A stretch of DNA of 64,000 nt from Dickeya chrysanthemi NCPPB 402 (GCF_000406105.1 NZ_CM001974.1:1958367-2022366), one strand, 5' to 3'. Shown: positions 49,162 through 63,477, numbered from the stretch's first letter. Notes: a model not told the origin generated them from the letters alone. A program made the numbers and translations.

Positions 49162-49182
49162 ACTATCGTTTCAGACGATAGT
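49162..49182 (-). terminator. Hairpin after infA
   Basis: The perfect stem ACTATCGT / ACGATAGT with a 5-base loop lies 7 bp past the infA stop and is followed by TATGTTTACC on the minus strand. It is a likely terminator, although the U-run is broken. Confidence 0.6.
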
Positions 49183-49189
49183 GCAGTTG

Positions 49190-49426
<237 letters not shown>

Positions 49427-49499
49427 TTACCTTAGTTTTTAACCGGCAAGATAATGCCGAAAAACCCTCATTATGTAAAGGCGCGTAAGCGACCGCCGG

Positions 49500-50228
49500 T
49501 CATTTATCCCCTTTAAGCAGTTGATCGGGATTGGCGGGAGAGAGTGTCTGCGGGTGCCAACAGCCGTTGTGCAATACCTGCCGTTGCAACTGATGCAGTT
49601 GATACAGAAATTCGCGTCTCGGGATATCACAGGCTCCCAGAGAGGCAGTGTGGTCGTTAAGCACCTGACAGTCAATCAACTGACCACCGTGGCGTACAAA
49701 ATGCTGCAGAAACGTTGCCAGAGCATATTTGGAGGCATTGTCAGCCCGGCTGAACATCGACTCACCGCAAAATAGCGCCCCCTGGGCGATACCGTATAAT
49801 CCGCCGACCAACTGTTCACCGAGCCAGACTTCGACCGAATGCGCCAGTCCGGACACGTGTAACCGGCAGTAGGTTTGCATGATATCGTCACCAATCCAGG
49901 TGCCTTCCTCCCGCTCGTCGGCGCAGGCGGCAATCACCGCCTCAAACGCCTGATTCAGTGTGACCCGATAATCGGTACGCCGAATGAATTTTCTCATGCT
50001 CCGGCTAAGGTGAAACTGTGCCGGAAACAACACTGCCCGTGGGTCAGGGCACCACCACAGGATTGGTTCGCCCGGCGCAAACCACGGAAAAATTCCTTGT
50101 TGATAAGCGCTCAGCACCCGCTCCGGCGACAGATCGCCGCCATAAGCCAACAGCCCGTTCGGGTCGCGCAGAGCGGTCTGTGGATTAGGGAACTGCAATG
50201 AGAAGGGAGAAAGTTCACACAATAGCAT
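49500..50228 (-). CDS. aat: Leucyl/phenylalanyl-tRNA-protein transferase Aat
   Basis: Enzyme that adds Leu or Phe to N-terminal Arg/Lys of proteins, creating N-degrons for ClpS-ClpA, which are encoded 1 kb away. It is 242 residues. Motifs: [85 protein letters not shown] and [23 protein letters not shown]. The ATG at 50228 has GAGGTG upstream; a GTG at 50234 falls inside that site. It lies 12 bp after cydC. Confidence 0.97.
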   Translation of the reverse strand: MLLCELSPFSLQFPNPQTALRDPNGLLAYGGDLSPERVLSAYQQGIFPWFAPGEPILWWCPDPRAVLFPAQFHLSRSMRKFIRRTDYRVTLNQAFEAVIAACADEREEGTWIGDDIMQTYCRLHVSGLAHSVEVWLGEQLVGGLYGIAQGALFCGESMFSRADNASKYALATFLQHFVRHGGQLIDCQVLNDHTASLGACDIPRREFLYQLHQLQRQVLHNGCWHPQTLSPANPDQLLKGDK

Positions 50229-50240
50229 GCTCACCTCGGG

Positions 50241-51980
50241 CTACAGGTGTTGATGAAATTGCCAGTAACGTCCCTGCAACGCTATCAGGCTGCGATGTGA
50301 CCCTTGCTCCACCATTTTCCCGCCGTCCATTACAAACAGCCTGTCCATGCTTTCCAGCCCATTGAGCCGATGGGTAATCACGAGCAGGGTTCTGCCAAGA
50401 CAATGCTGCCGCAATATTTGCAGTATGCGTTGCTCCGTGTCGGCATCAAGTCCTTCGGTCGGTTCATCCAGCAGCACCAGCGGTGCCGGGTGGAGCAGGG
50501 CGCGAGCGACACCAATGCGTCGCTGCTCGCCCCCGGACAATTGACGACCGCCTTCACCCAGCCAGGCATTGAGCCCTTGGTCATCCAGCAGTTTCTCCAG
50601 CCCGACTTGTGTGAGCACCGTTTCCAACTGTGCGTCGCTGGCAGAAGGCGCAGCCAACTGCAAGTTATCCCGTAATGTCGCGCTGAAAATGTGTACGCGC
50701 TGGGGCACGACACTCATGGTTGCGCGCAAAGCGGACTCCGGCCATGCCGCAATCGGGGTGTCGTTAAGCCGGATTTCGCCTTCACTGCAATCCCAGGCTC
50801 GGGTGAGTAATTGCAACAGGGTTGATTTGCCGCAACCGGTACGCCCGAGCAATGCGACATGTTCGCCCGGCGCCAGTGTGAGTGAAATATCGTGCAGTGC
50901 AGGTTGGCGTTGTTCCGGGTATGTGAAGCTCACTTTATCCAACGTCAATGCTACCTGCGCCGGCTGCTCTGGCCCCTGAGACGGGAAAGTGACCGGCGGG
51001 TGGAGTTTCAGCAATTGATCGACTCGCGAGGCGGAAGCCACTACGTGCCCGATGTGCTGGAATGCGCCGGCGACCGGTGCCAGTGCTTCAAAAGCGGCAA
51101 GAGTGGTAAAGACAAACAGTGCGATAAGCGCACCGGGTTGGCTGTCGCCGCCGACACCGCCCGCGGCCAGCCATAGCAACAAAGTTGCCGTTAATCCGCC
51201 GGCAGCGATCAGGATAGCCTGTGACAATGCGCTGAGCCCGGCTTGCTGCCGTTGCCGTTCAAACCAACGCTGTTCCAACACATCCAGTTGCTGGCGAAAG
51301 TTTGCCAGTGCACCAAAGACGGCTAATTCTGCCTGCCCCTGGAGCCATGTCGTCAGTTGTACCCGGTAATGAGCGCGTAATGCGGTCAGGTCAGCGCCGA
51401 TGGGTTGCCCGGCACGGTAAAAGACCAACGGCAGCATCACTAACAACGCCATCATGATGGACGCCAGCGTGAATGCCAGCGATGTATCCAACCAGCTTAG
51501 CCCATAAGCCAGAGCCAGAATCACCACCAGTGCGCTTACCAGTGGCGAAATAACCCGTAGGTAAAGGTGATCCAGCGTGTCCACATCCGCCACGAGTCGG
51601 TTAAGCAGCTCGGCCTGACGAAAGCGAATCAGCCCGCCGGGCGACAGCGGTAGAATACGGCTAAACGTGAACACCCGCAGATGCATCAGAACGCGGAAGG
51701 TGGCGTCATGGCTTACCAGTCGCTCAAAGTAACGACTGACGGTACGCAGGATCGCCGCACCGCGCACGCCGGCAGCGGGCAGCATATAGTTGAAGGTGGT
51801 TAAGCCCGCCAGACCGGCAATAGCCGATGCAGCCAGAAACCAGCCTGATAACGTCAACAGACCAATGCTGGCGAGTAACGTCAGAATAGCCAGTACGATA
51901 CCCAAAATGAGTTGAAAAAAATGGCGGCGATACAGTGCCAGAAAAGGTTTAAGTACCTGCATTACGTGCGTCTTTTCCAT
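50241..51980 (-). CDS. cydC: Heterodimeric ABC exporter subunit CydC
   Basis: Half of the CydDC glutathione/cysteine exporter needed for cytochrome bd assembly and periplasmic redox balance. It is 579 residues: six-helix membrane domain (1-320), then an ATPase with Walker A GRTGCGKS (about 375-382), signature LSGGEQRR and Walker B LVLLDEPTEGLD. Matches E. coli CydC (573). The first ATG at 51980 has GGGGAGAG upstream, 1 bp past the cydD stop; an in-frame ATG at 51962 is an alternative. Confidence 0.97.
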   Translation of the reverse strand: MEKTHVMQVLKPFLALYRRHFFQLILGIVLAILTLLASIGLLTLSGWFLAASAIAGLAGLTTFNYMLPAAGVRGAAILRTVSRYFERLVSHDATFRVLMHLRVFTFSRILPLSPGGLIRFRQAELLNRLVADVDTLDHLYLRVISPLVSALVVILALAYGLSWLDTSLAFTLASIMMALLVMLPLVFYRAGQPIGADLTALRAHYRVQLTTWLQGQAELAVFGALANFRQQLDVLEQRWFERQRQQAGLSALSQAILIAAGGLTATLLLWLAAGGVGGDSQPGALIALFVFTTLAAFEALAPVAGAFQHIGHVVASASRVDQLLKLHPPVTFPSQGPEQPAQVALTLDKVSFTYPEQRQPALHDISLTLAPGEHVALLGRTGCGKSTLLQLLTRAWDCSEGEIRLNDTPIAAWPESALRATMSVVPQRVHIFSATLRDNLQLAAPSASDAQLETVLTQVGLEKLLDDQGLNAWLGEGGRQLSGGEQRRIGVARALLHPAPLVLLDEPTEGLDADTEQRILQILRQHCLGRTLLVITHRLNGLESMDRLFVMDGGKMVEQGSHRSLIALQGRYWQFHQHL

Positions 51981-51981
51981 C

Positions 51982-53748
51982 TTACAGCTCTCCCCGGCGT
52001 TGTGTCAGGAGCGCGGCGAACGGCCCATCAACCTGACTCAGGGTAAGATAGTCGCCTTGCTGGACCAACTGACCGTCGGCCATCACCCAGATGGCGTCAT
52101 AGTCCCGAATTTCGTTTAACTGATGCGTGACCAACAAGGTGGTCTGAGCCTGTGAGGCTTCGCTCAACGCACTCATCACCCGTTGCTCGCTGTGGGCGTC
52201 AAGGCTGGCGGAGGGTTCATCCAGCAGCAGCAAGCGACATCGGTGCAACAGCGCACGCGCTACCGCAACCCGCTGAGCCTGACCGACAGACAAACGTGCC
52301 GCCCCGTCGCCTAACGGTGTATCCAGACCTTGCGGCAATTGCGGCAGAAATTCGTGGACGTAAGCGCGCTCAAGCGCCTGCTGCAGTATAGGATCGCTGG
52401 CCTGCGGACGACCTAGCAATACGTTCTGTCGCAGCGTGGCTTCCGGAAGATGAGGATTTTGCCCCACCCAACTAAGATGCTGTCGCCAGGACATCGGTGA
52501 CAGGGTGCGCAACTCCTCGCCATTGACGGTTATCGAACCACGATAAGGCAGAAAACCGAGCAGCACATTGAGCAGAGAGCTTTTTCCGGCGCCGCTCGGC
52601 CCGACCAGTGCAACGCGTTGCCCGGCTTCCAGCCTGAAGGTCAGTGGCCCGGCCAGTGCTTTGCCTTCGGGGGATAAGATAATAAGCTCATCGGCAATAA
52701 TCGTGACGGGTGCATCGCTTTGGAATGGGCGAGTCGCGTCGCCGTTTTCCTCGTTTGCGGCCGTCATAAAGCGGTGTAGCGCTTCGGCAGCACCGATGGC
52801 CTGCGCCTTGGCATGATAAAATGTGCCGAGGTCACGCAGCGGCTGGAAGAATTCCGGCGCCAGAATCAACACCAGAAAACCCGCAAACAGCGTTACGCCG
52901 GTGCCGTAACTACCGAAGTGTAATTCGCCAAGATAGGAGAAACCAAAGTAGACGGCAACCACGGCAATTGAAATCGAGGCGAAAAATTCCAGCACGCCGG
53001 AAGAAAGAAACGCCATACGCAGCACTTCCATCGTCCGGCTGCGAAATTGCTCCGAGGCCTGGCGGATTTTGTCGGTCTCGGCATCGCCGCGATGAAACAG
53101 GCGCAGGGTATCCAGGCCGCGTAGCCGGTCAAGGAAGTTACCGCTTAATCTGGCTAATGCCTGGAAATTGCGTCGGTTAGCATCGGCAGCGCCCATACCG
53201 ACCATCGCCATAAACAGCGGAATCAGCGGCGCTGTAGCGAACAAGATCAATCCTGCAGCCCAGTTCACCGGAAAGACGATAATCAGTATCAGCACGGGGA
53301 TGATGGCCGCCAGATACATCTGCGGCAGATAGCGGGCATAGTAATCGTGCATATCGTCGACTTGTTCCAGAATCAACGTCGCCCAACTGCCGGCCGGTTT
53401 TCCTTGAATCCAGGCCGGCCCGAGTTGTTGCAGCCTGTCCAACACCTGGCGGCGAATATGCTGGCGAATCGCCTGGCCACAGCGGAAACCGACCCGCTCC
53501 CGTATCCAACTCACGATTGCGCGCAACAGGAATGTCGCCGCCAGTAGCAGAAACAGGGTGATGAGTTGGGTTCTCGGCGTGTGGACGATAATCAGTGCGT
53601 GCAGTAATGAAGCCAATAACCATGCCTGCGCCATAATCAACAGGCCGCTAACCATGCCCAGCATGAGCGATAGTCGTAACCAGCGGTGTGCCAGGCGGCT
53701 TTGTTGTTTCAGCCAGTTGATCAGTTGTCGTTGTCGGGTATCTTTCAT
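51982..53748 (-). CDS. cydD: Heterodimeric ABC exporter subunit CydD
   Basis: Partner of CydC, 588 residues, the exact E. coli length. Six-helix membrane domain, with RRQVLDRLQQLGPAWIQGKPAGSWATL and DDMHDYYARYLPQM as family marks, then an ATPase with Walker A GPSGAGKS, signature LSVGQAQR and Walker B LLLLDEPSASLD. The start at 53748 (MKDTRQRQL) was chosen by homology; the longer frame to 53796 has none. cydC follows after 1 bp. Confidence 0.96.
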   Translation of the reverse strand: MKDTRQRQLINWLKQQSRLAHRWLRLSLMLGMVSGLLIMAQAWLLASLLHALIIVHTPRTQLITLFLLLAATFLLRAIVSWIRERVGFRCGQAIRQHIRRQVLDRLQQLGPAWIQGKPAGSWATLILEQVDDMHDYYARYLPQMYLAAIIPVLILIIVFPVNWAAGLILFATAPLIPLFMAMVGMGAADANRRNFQALARLSGNFLDRLRGLDTLRLFHRGDAETDKIRQASEQFRSRTMEVLRMAFLSSGVLEFFASISIAVVAVYFGFSYLGELHFGSYGTGVTLFAGFLVLILAPEFFQPLRDLGTFYHAKAQAIGAAEALHRFMTAANEENGDATRPFQSDAPVTIIADELIILSPEGKALAGPLTFRLEAGQRVALVGPSGAGKSSLLNVLLGFLPYRGSITVNGEELRTLSPMSWRQHLSWVGQNPHLPEATLRQNVLLGRPQASDPILQQALERAYVHEFLPQLPQGLDTPLGDGAARLSVGQAQRVAVARALLHRCRLLLLDEPSASLDAHSEQRVMSALSEASQAQTTLLVTHQLNEIRDYDAIWVMADGQLVQQGDYLTLSQVDGPFAALLTQRRGEL

Positions 53749-53923
53749 CAGGTGCCGATCGCTTCCAGTTGCTACATGAAAATAACGCTTACACAACCGT
53801 CACTTAACAAGGTTGTGCCGGTAATGGCCGTGATGGCGCCATGTTACCTCGGTAGTGGGGTTGTGCAAACGAAAAGCAGAGGCGGAGAAGGGGCGGCGAT
53901 CAATTTTTGTATCGCGGGAAAAG

Positions 53924-53957
53924 AATAAAAAAACCCGGGCGCGATCACGACCGGGTT
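53924..53957 (-). terminator. Rho-independent terminator after trxB
   Basis: On the minus strand AACCCGG / CCGGGTT close a 12-base loop and are followed by TTTTTATTCTTTT, 23 bp past the trxB stop. It separates trxB from cydD. Confidence 0.85.
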
Positions 53958-53979
53958 GAGATTTGCACTCCTTCGGCGG

Positions 53980-55437
<1,458 letters not shown>

Positions 55438-55931
55438 ATGGTAGACACGAAAAAACGTCCGGGAAAAGATCTTGATCGTATCGATCGCAATATCCTGAAC
55501 GAATTGCAAAAAGACGGGCGTATCTCCAATGTGGAGCTTTCCAAGCGGGTCGGTCTTTCGCCAACCCCGTGTCTGGAGCGCGTTCGTCGTCTGGAACGAC
55601 AAGGGTTTATTAATGGCTATACCGCACTGCTGAATCCGCATTATCTGGATGCGTCACTGTTGGTGTTCGTTGAGATTACTCTTAATCGCGGCGCGCCCGA
55701 TGTGTTTGAACAGTTCAATGCAGCCGTGCAGAAGCTTGAGGAAATTCAGGAGTGTCATTTGGTTTCCGGTGATTTTGACTATCTGCTCAAAACCCGCGTA
55801 CCGGATATGTCGGCATACCGTAAGTTGCTGGGTGAAACGCTGTTGCGTCTGCCAGGCGTAAACGATACCCGCCCTATGTGGTGATGGAAGAAGTGAAGCA
55901 AAGCAACCGACTGGTCATCAAGACCCGTTGA
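55438..55931 (+). pseudogene. lrp: lrp (leucine-responsive regulatory protein), one-base frameshift near 3' end
   Basis: Lrp is the global feast/famine regulator controlling amino-acid metabolism, transport and surface genes. The first 145 codons, from MVDTKKRPGKDLDRIDRN, are almost identical to E. coli Lrp: helix-turn-helix (ISNVELSKRVGLSPTPCLERVRRLE) and RAM ligand-binding domain. After LPGVNDTR the frame is lost by a missing base at 55870-55875 and stops at 55884 (P-M-W). Adding one base restores TYVVMEEVKQSNRLVIKTR with its stop at 55931, giving exactly 164 codons as in E. coli. The last strand and helix of the RAM domain would be lost. Real mutation or sequencing error; not decidable from sequence. 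Confidence 0.93.
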
Positions 55932-56048
55932 CGGTAAGGGTGCATAACCCGATAAATTCAGCTACACTCCTGTGGATCTGTACAGTATGGCGCCGGGTAA
56001 TGCTCGGCGTTTTATCATGAAACATTTACAGGGAACCTGGAGAGACGC

Positions 56049-59000
56049 TTGAGCCAGGAATATACAGAAGATAAAGATGTCGCACTGAAAAAACTCAGTG
56101 CGGGTCGACGTTTACTGGAAGCGATGTTAGTCGTGGTAGTGCTTTTTGCCATTTATCTGGCGGTAGCGCTACTGAGTTTTAGCCCTTCGGACCCCAGTTG
56201 GTCACAGACTGCCTGGCACGAACCGATTCACAATCTGGGGGGCGGGGTAGGCGCCTGGCTGGCGGATACCCTGTTTTTCGTCTTTGGCGTACTGGCGTAT
56301 GCCATTCCTGTGGTGATGGTATCGCTGTGCTGGGTGATTTATCAACAGCGCGGTCAGCGCGCCACGCCGGATTATTTTACCCTTTCTCTGCGCCTGATTG
56401 GCACCTTGGCCCTGATCCTGACCTCTTGCGGGTTGGCGGCGCTCAACGTAGACGATATTTACTATTTTGCCTCCGGCGGCGTACTGGGCAGTTTGCTCAG
56501 TAGCTCGATGATCCCGCGTTTCAATAACATCGGCGCGACGATGATCCTGCTGTGTGTTTGGGCTGCCGGATTAACGCTGTTTACCGGTTGGTCCTGGCTG
56601 ACGATTGCAGAAAAGATCGGTGCCGGCGTGATGGCATGCCTGACGCTGTTTTCCGGTCGTCGTCGTGACGAAGACTACCTGTACGATGATATCGATGAAC
56701 AACCGGCAGAAGTAAAACCCGCATCATCCCGTAAAGACACGTCCAATGCAGAGCGCGTCGATGAGGCAGAGCATACCCATAAAGACGAGAGCGTTATGTC
56801 GTCGGCAACGGCGATTGATGATGATGACGTACTGTTTTCCGCACCAGCGGTAACCGCGCTGTCGTCAACGGCGGCTACTGCGCCGACGGTATCGGCGCTT
56901 GCTGATGCGCCGGTATCCGATGTCGCGGAGACGCTCGATATCGCGAATAATCGTGCCTTGACGTCGAGGATGACGACTGACGGTGAGCCGGTGTTAAAAC
57001 TGCATCCTGAACCGATCGTGACGCCGCCGTTGCCAGAACGGGAATATTCCGTCGCTCCAACAGTCGCGTCTGAAATGCCCCAGCATGTTGAGGTGTCGCT
57101 CGGCGCACCAACGTCGTCATCTATGTCAACGCCAGGGGAGGGGATAGCGCCATCGTCTCTAAGCCCATCAGCTTTACCGTCGGAACCGATACCTGAGTGG
57201 CAGCCGCTGAGTGTGCAGGTTGACGATCGTATCGCCCGACCAACAGCAACGGTCGTTTCACTGTCGGCGGCAACAACGGAAGCGGAACCGAAAAAAGCGG
57301 TGCCGTTCATGCCTGCGTTTACTGCGGACGAAGAGAATAACCCGCAAGTCAAACGCGGCATGGGGCCGGAATTGCCGCGACCGAACCCGGTGCGCATTCC
57401 CACCCGTCGCGAGCTGGCATCGTATGGCATCAAGCTGCCTTCGCAGCGGCTGGCTGAACAGCAAGCTCGCGAAGCAGAGCAACGAGCTCAGGCCGTCGAT
57501 GACGTTGCCATGGCACCGGATACGGCAGTGTCGGCGACGCCGGCAAGCGATGCGGTCATTTCTACCGAGGAAGCCTATCAACATCCTGTCGAGCCGATAT
57601 CGGCCGACTTGTCTGACGACGCTCAGGATGCGCTGGCGCAAGCAGCCGCGTTGCGCCAAGCCTTTGCCGAGCAGCAACGCGAACGTTACGGTGAAACCTA
57701 TCCTGACCATGAAGAGGCGGAAGATGCCTTGCTGCAGGCACAACTGGCGCGCGATTTTGCCGCCATGCAGCGCTCTCGTTATGGCGAGGAGCAGGAAGTG
57801 GAAGCGGATGCACCCACGGCGTTTACTGCCGAGCACGCCAATGCGGGGTCGGTGGCTACAGACAACCGATTAACTGGTGTAACGCCGCAAGCCGAGGCGC
57901 CGCTGGAGAGCGTTTTTGCCATTTCGCCGTTTGCCGATCTGGTTGATGATGGCCCGTCAGAGCCGTTATTTACGCTTCCGCCGCAGGAGTCATTGGCGGA
58001 TACGCCGCCGGAGCAGGCGGCCGTGCCGGTAAGTGTATCCCCGGTTGCGGCGTCGGCCGAACCTGTCGTGACAGAGTCTTCGCCGTCGATTATGGACAGC
58101 CTGATCCACCCGTTCCTGATGCGTAATGATCAACCGCTGCAGAAACCGACCACGCCATTGCCGTCGCTGGATCTGCTAACGCCGCCATCCATGAATGATG
58201 CGCCGGTTGATCGGGACGCGCTGGACGATATGGCGCGACTGATTGAAACCCGATTGGCGGATTACCGCGTCAAGGCTACAGTGGTGGATTATCATCCGGG
58301 GCCGGTGATCACCCGTTTTGAACTGGATTTGGCACCGGGCGTCAAGGCAGCCCGTATCTCCAATTTGGCTCGTGATCTGGCGCGTTCGCTGTCGGTGGTC
58401 GCGGTACGTATTGTTGAGGTTATCCCCGGCAAACCTTATGTCGGTCTTGAGCTGCCGAATCGCCATCGCCAAACGGTTTTCCTGCGAGAAGTGCTGGATT
58501 GCGACCGGTTCCGCGATAACGCTTCGCCGCTTGCCGTGGTACTGGGGAAAGATATTTCCGGCCAGCCAGTGGTGGCGGATCTGGCGAAAATGCCGCATTT
58601 ACTGGTGGCGGGTACTACCGGCTCCGGGAAGTCGGTCGGCGTTAACGCCATGATCATCAGCATGCTGTATAAAGCGACGCCTGCAGACGTGCGCTTTATC
58701 ATGATTGACCCGAAAATGCTGGAGTTGTCGGTATATGAAGGCATTCCGCATCTGCTAACCGAAGTCGTCACCGACATGAAAGATGCCGCTAATGCGCTGC
58801 GCTGGTGCGTCGGTGAGATGGAGCGCCGCTATAAGCTGATGTCGGCGCTGGGGGTACGTAATCTCAGCGGTTATAACGAACGGGTGTTACAGGCTGAATC
58901 GATGGGCCGCCCCATCCCGGACCCGTTCTGGAAACCCGGCGACAGTATGGATACTCAACCGCCCGTGCTGGAAAAACTACCCTACATCGTAGTGATGGTG

Positions 59001-59633
59001 GATGAGTTTGCCGACCTGATGATGGCGGTGGGTAAAAAAGTAGAAGAGCTGATCGCGCGCTTGGCCCAGAAGGCGCGAGCCGCCGGCATACATTTGGTTT
59101 TGGCGACGCAGCGCCCGTCGGTTGATGTTATTACCGGCCTGATCAAGGCCAATATCCCGACGCGCATCGCGTTTACGGTATCGAGCAAGATTGATTCCCG
59201 CACTATTCTCGATCAGGGCGGTGCGGAGTCGTTATTGGGGATGGGCGATATGCTGTACATGGCGCCTAACTCTTCGATTCCAGTGCGTGTTCATGGCGCA
59301 TTCGTGCGTGATCAGGAAGTTCATGCCGTGGTGCAGGATTGGAAGGCGCGAGGACGCCCTGAATATATCGACAGCATCATCAGCGGTGATGACGATGGTG
59401 AAGGCGGTAGCCTGGGTTTTGACGGAGACGAAGATCTGGATCCGTTGTTTGATCAGGCGGTGGCCTTTGTCGTGGAAAAACGTCGGGCTTCGATTTCCGG
59501 GGTACAGCGCCAGTTCCGCATTGGCTATAACCGCGCCGCCCGTATTGTTGAGCAGATGGAAATGCAGGGGATTGTCAGCAGTCCCGGTCATAACGGTAAC
59601 CGTGAAGTGCTGGCGCCGCCACCGATGGAATAA
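56049..59633 (+). CDS. ftsK: DNA translocase FtsK
   Basis: Septal protein of 1194 residues linking division to chromosome dimer resolution and terminus segregation. The N-terminus has four to five membrane helices (about 20-190, starting [16 protein letters not shown] and including [14 protein letters not shown]), then an Ala/Pro/Val-rich, low-complexity linker (about 210-700), the motor with Walker A GTTGSGKS (about 855) and [11 protein letters not shown], and the gamma DNA-recognition domain ending [27 protein letters not shown]. coli FtsK is 1329, so the linker is shorter. Start is TTG at 56049 (TTG AGC CAG GAA), as in E. coli, with GGAGAG upstream. Confidence 0.97.
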   Translation: MSQEYTEDKDVALKKLSAGRRLLEAMLVVVVLFAIYLAVALLSFSPSDPSWSQTAWHEPIHNLGGGVGAWLADTLFFVFGVLAYAIPVVMVSLCWVIYQQRGQRATPDYFTLSLRLIGTLALILTSCGLAALNVDDIYYFASGGVLGSLLSSSMIPRFNNIGATMILLCVWAAGLTLFTGWSWLTIAEKIGAGVMACLTLFSGRRRDEDYLYDDIDEQPAEVKPASSRKDTSNAERVDEAEHTHKDESVMSSATAIDDDDVLFSAPAVTALSSTAATAPTVSALADAPVSDVAETLDIANNRALTSRMTTDGEPVLKLHPEPIVTPPLPEREYSVAPTVASEMPQHVEVSLGAPTSSSMSTPGEGIAPSSLSPSALPSEPIPEWQPLSVQVDDRIARPTATVVSLSAATTEAEPKKAVPFMPAFTADEENNPQVKRGMGPELPRPNPVRIPTRRELASYGIKLPSQRLAEQQAREAEQRAQAVDDVAMAPDTAVSATPASDAVISTEEAYQHPVEPISADLSDDAQDALAQAAALRQAFAEQQRERYGETYPDHEEAEDALLQAQLARDFAAMQRSRYGEEQEVEADAPTAFTAEHANAGSVATDNRLTGVTPQAEAPLESVFAISPFADLVDDGPSEPLFTLPPQESLADTPPEQAAVPVSVSPVAASAEPVVTESSPSIMDSLIHPFLMRNDQPLQKPTTPLPSLDLLTPPSMNDAPVDRDALDDMARLIETRLADYRVKATVVDYHPGPVITRFELDLAPGVKAARISNLARDLARSLSVVAVRIVEVIPGKPYVGLELPNRHRQTVFLREVLDCDRFRDNASPLAVVLGKDISGQPVVADLAKMPHLLVAGTTGSGKSVGVNAMIISMLYKATPADVRFIMIDPKMLELSVYEGIPHLLTEVVTDMKDAANALRWCVGEMERRYKLMSALGVRNLSGYNERVLQAESMGRPIPDPFWKPGDSMDTQPPVLEKLPYIVVMVDEFADLMMAVGKKVEELIARLAQKARAAGIHLVLATQRPSVDVITGLIKANIPTRIAFTVSSKIDSRTILDQGGAESLLGMGDMLYMAPNSSIPVRVHGAFVRDQEVHAVVQDWKARGRPEYIDSIISGDDDGEGGSLGFDGDEDLDPLFDQAVAFVVEKRRASISGVQRQFRIGYNRAARIVEQMEMQGIVSSPGHNGNREVLAPPPME

Positions 59634-59825
59634 CTCTTGGTGGTGATGTTTCGGTGGTGATGTTTCGTCCTGCAAAGAAGCGTAAATGTGGTAGATAACA
59701 GATAATTCGCCTGTCATGCCGTGCCCTGCTGGGCTACAGTAGCGTCCGCCTGATAGGCGCGTCCAACAAGATGCGGCCTCTGTGGAGGCGGCGGTGACGG
59801 TAAGAACACGCAAAGGATTTTTTGT

Positions 59826-60440
59826 ATGATAAAAATAGGGTTGATAACGGGGTGTTTGCTCACCAGTCTGGTATCCGGTGCGGTTTATGCCGATGCCGCC
59901 AGCGATTTGCAAAGTCGCCTGAGCAAGGTGAACAGCTTCCATGCCGGTTTCACGCAGAAAGTCACGACCAATGACGGTGCTGCGGTGCAGGAAGGGGCGG
60001 GAGAATTGTGGGTGAAACGCCCGAATCTGTTCAACTGGAAAACCACATCGCCGGATGAAAGTACGCTGGTGTCTGATGGTAAAACCTTATGGTTTTACAA
60101 TCCCTTCGTTGAACAGGTCACGGCAACCTGGGTAAAAGATGCCACCGGTAATACGCCGTTTATTTTGATCACCCGTAACGACCCGAAAGACTGGGGTAAA
60201 TATAACGTAAGCCAGAAAGGGGATGATTTTGATCTAACGCCCCGTGCAGCCAATGGCAATCTGAAGCGTTTTTCCATTAATGTCACCAGCGATGGTACGA
60301 TTCATGGATTTACCGCCACTGAACAGGATGGGCAGCGCAGCGCCTATACGCTGAAAAATCAGCAAAATGGCGAGATAGATGCCGCGAAGTTTCGTTTTAC
60401 TCCGCCGAAAGGCGTCGCGGTGGACGACCAGCGTCAGTGA
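59826..60440 (+). CDS. lolA: Outer-membrane lipoprotein carrier protein LolA
   Basis: Periplasmic chaperone of 204 residues that carries lipoproteins from LolCDE to LolB. Signal peptide cleaved near residue 22 (SGAVYA before [10 protein letters not shown]). LolA features: [45 protein letters not shown] and the C-terminal [20 protein letters not shown] lies upstream of the ATG. rarA follows after 7 bp. Confidence 0.97.
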   Translation: MIKIGLITGCLLTSLVSGAVYADAASDLQSRLSKVNSFHAGFTQKVTTNDGAAVQEGAGELWVKRPNLFNWKTTSPDESTLVSDGKTLWFYNPFVEQVTATWVKDATGNTPFILITRNDPKDWGKYNVSQKGDDFDLTPRAANGNLKRFSINVTSDGTIHGFTATEQDGQRSAYTLKNQQNGEIDAAKFRFTPPKGVAVDDQRQ

Positions 60441-60447
60441 GGCGTAT

Positions 60448-61791
60448 GTGAGCAACCTGTCACTCGATTTCTCCAGTAATCAGTTCCAGCCGCTGGCAGC
60501 GCGGATGCGGCCGACCAGGCTGGCACAGTACATTGGCCAGCAACACCTGCTGGGGCTTGGGAAGCCGTTTCCGCGTGCCATTGAGGCCGGGCAACTCCAC
60601 TCCATGATTCTGTGGGGGCCGCCGGGGACGGGAAAGACGACGTTGGCTGAGTTGATTGGTCATTATGGTCATGCTGATGTGGAGCGCCTCTCGGCGGTGA
60701 CGTCCGGCATCAAAGAGATCCGCGAGGCGATTGAACGTGCGCGTCAGAACCGCGATGCCGGGCGTCGTACGATTCTGTTTGTGGACGAAGTGCATCGTTT
60801 TAACAAAAGCCAGCAGGATGCTTTTCTGCCGCATATCGAAGACGGCACCATTACGTTTATTGGTGCCACCACCGAAAACCCCTCGTTTGAACTGAATTCG
60901 GCGTTGCTATCCCGAGCGCGTGTTTATCTGCTGAAAGCATTGAGCGTGGAAGATATCGAGCAGGTGCTGGAACAGGCGTTGCAGGACAAAGAGAGGGGGC
61001 TGGGTGGGCAGCAGATTATTTTGCCGGATGAAACCCGTCGCCTGCTGGCTGAACTGGTCAACGGCGATGCCCGACGCTCCCTCAATCTGCTGGAAATGAT
61101 GGCCGACATGGCGGAAGCGGATGCCGACGGTCAGCGTGTATTGACGCTCGAATTACTGAAGGAAGTTTCCGGCGAGCGCAGTGCGCGTTTTGACAATAAA
61201 GGCGACCGCTATTACGACCTGATATCCGCATTGCATAAATCGGTTCGCGGCTCAGCGCCGGATGCGGCGTTGTACTGGTATGCCCGCATTATTACCGCTG
61301 GCGGTGACCCTCTGTACGTCGCACGACGTCTCCTGGCTATCGCTTCTGAAGATGTGGGGAATGCCGACCCGAGATCGATGCAAGTGGCGATCGCCGCCTG
61401 GGATTGTTTTACGCGTGTTGGCCCGGCGGAAGGTGAACGCGCTATTGCTCAGGCGATTGTTTATCTGGCGTGTGCGCCGAAGAGTAATGCGGTGTATACC
61501 GCATTTAAATTAGCGATGCGCGATGCTCGTGAGAAACCGGATTACGATGTACCGGAGCATCTGCGTAATGCGCCAACCCGTCTGATGAAAGAGATGGGAT
61601 TGGGGGCCGAATATCGGTACGCGCATGATGAAGTTAACGCTTACGCTGCCGGTGAAGTGTATTTCCCGCCTGAGATGGCGGAAACACACTACTATCAGCC
61701 GACTTCGCGAGGTTTAGAGGCCAAGATTGGCGAAAAGCTGGCCTGGCTCGCTGCTCAGGATCAAAATAGCCCGACAAAACGCTACCGCTAG
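60448..61791 (+). CDS. rarA: Replication-associated recombination protein RarA (MgsA)
   Basis: AAA+ ATPase of 447 residues acting at stalled replication forks. Walker A GPPGTGKT (about 57-64), Walker B in [19 protein letters not shown], sensor region [21 protein letters not shown], and a C-terminal tetramerisation domain. The start is GTG at 60448, with GAGG upstream, which gives VSNLSLDF matching E. coli MSNLSLDF; longer frames overlap lolA. Same length as E. coli (447). Confidence 0.96.
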   Translation: MSNLSLDFSSNQFQPLAARMRPTRLAQYIGQQHLLGLGKPFPRAIEAGQLHSMILWGPPGTGKTTLAELIGHYGHADVERLSAVTSGIKEIREAIERARQNRDAGRRTILFVDEVHRFNKSQQDAFLPHIEDGTITFIGATTENPSFELNSALLSRARVYLLKALSVEDIEQVLEQALQDKERGLGGQQIILPDETRRLLAELVNGDARRSLNLLEMMADMAEADADGQRVLTLELLKEVSGERSARFDNKGDRYYDLISALHKSVRGSAPDAALYWYARIITAGGDPLYVARRLLAIASEDVGNADPRSMQVAIAAWDCFTRVGPAEGERAIAQAIVYLACAPKSNAVYTAFKLAMRDAREKPDYDVPEHLRNAPTRLMKEMGLGAEYRYAHDEVNAYAAGEVYFPPEMAETHYYQPTSRGLEAKIGEKLAWLAAQDQNSPTKRYR

Positions 61792-61879
61792 CATTCACGT
61801 TGCGGTAAGGTTATTCCGAGATTTTCTGCTGCACGGTACTGCTATCAGTACCCTGTAATTATCGATATCCCCTTAATAA

Positions 61880-63193
<1,314 letters not shown>

Positions 63194-63222
63194 GCCTCTT
63201 CGCAAGAATGACGCCTTTCATC

Positions 63223-63247
63223 AAGCGCCCTGTGGGGCGCTTTTTTA
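63223..63247 (+). terminator. Rho-independent terminator after serS
   Basis: The stem AAGCGCCC / GGGCGCTT with a TGTG loop, followed by TTTTT, 29 bp after the serS stop. Confidence 0.9.
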
Positions 63248-63320
63248 TCGTTGAAAAATCACACATTCGCTATTGCGGTGAGGTGTGGAATTGTCTGATT
63301 CCTGCCTGATATCGGTCTTG

Positions 63321-63346
63321 ATAAGAGGATTCGGACATCCTCTTAT
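63321..63346. promoter_or_regulatory. Perfect 10-bp inverted repeat upstream of dmsD
   Basis: ATAAGAGGAT / ATCCTCTTAT with a 6-base TCGGAC centre, 132 bp upstream of the dmsD start in a 230-bp gap. It is too AT-rich at the base and lacks a T-run for a terminator, so an operator is possible. No family is recognised. Confidence 0.4.
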
Positions 63347-63477
63347 GGAGCACTGAAGCATAGGGTTCTAAGTTTTTGTCGTTGCACTGACCAACGCCAT
63401 TTTGACAAAGAGAAGGCAAATGTCAGCAAGATGAGAACAAGGAGATAACTCCTGCGAACAGAGCCAACGAGGTGATT

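Noticed and set aside
48890..49189. A serW-like serine tRNA downstream of clpA, as in E. coli
   Set aside because: No GGTTCGAATCC-type T-arm or cloverleaf stems are visible on either strand; the gap holds only terminators and short tandem repeats.
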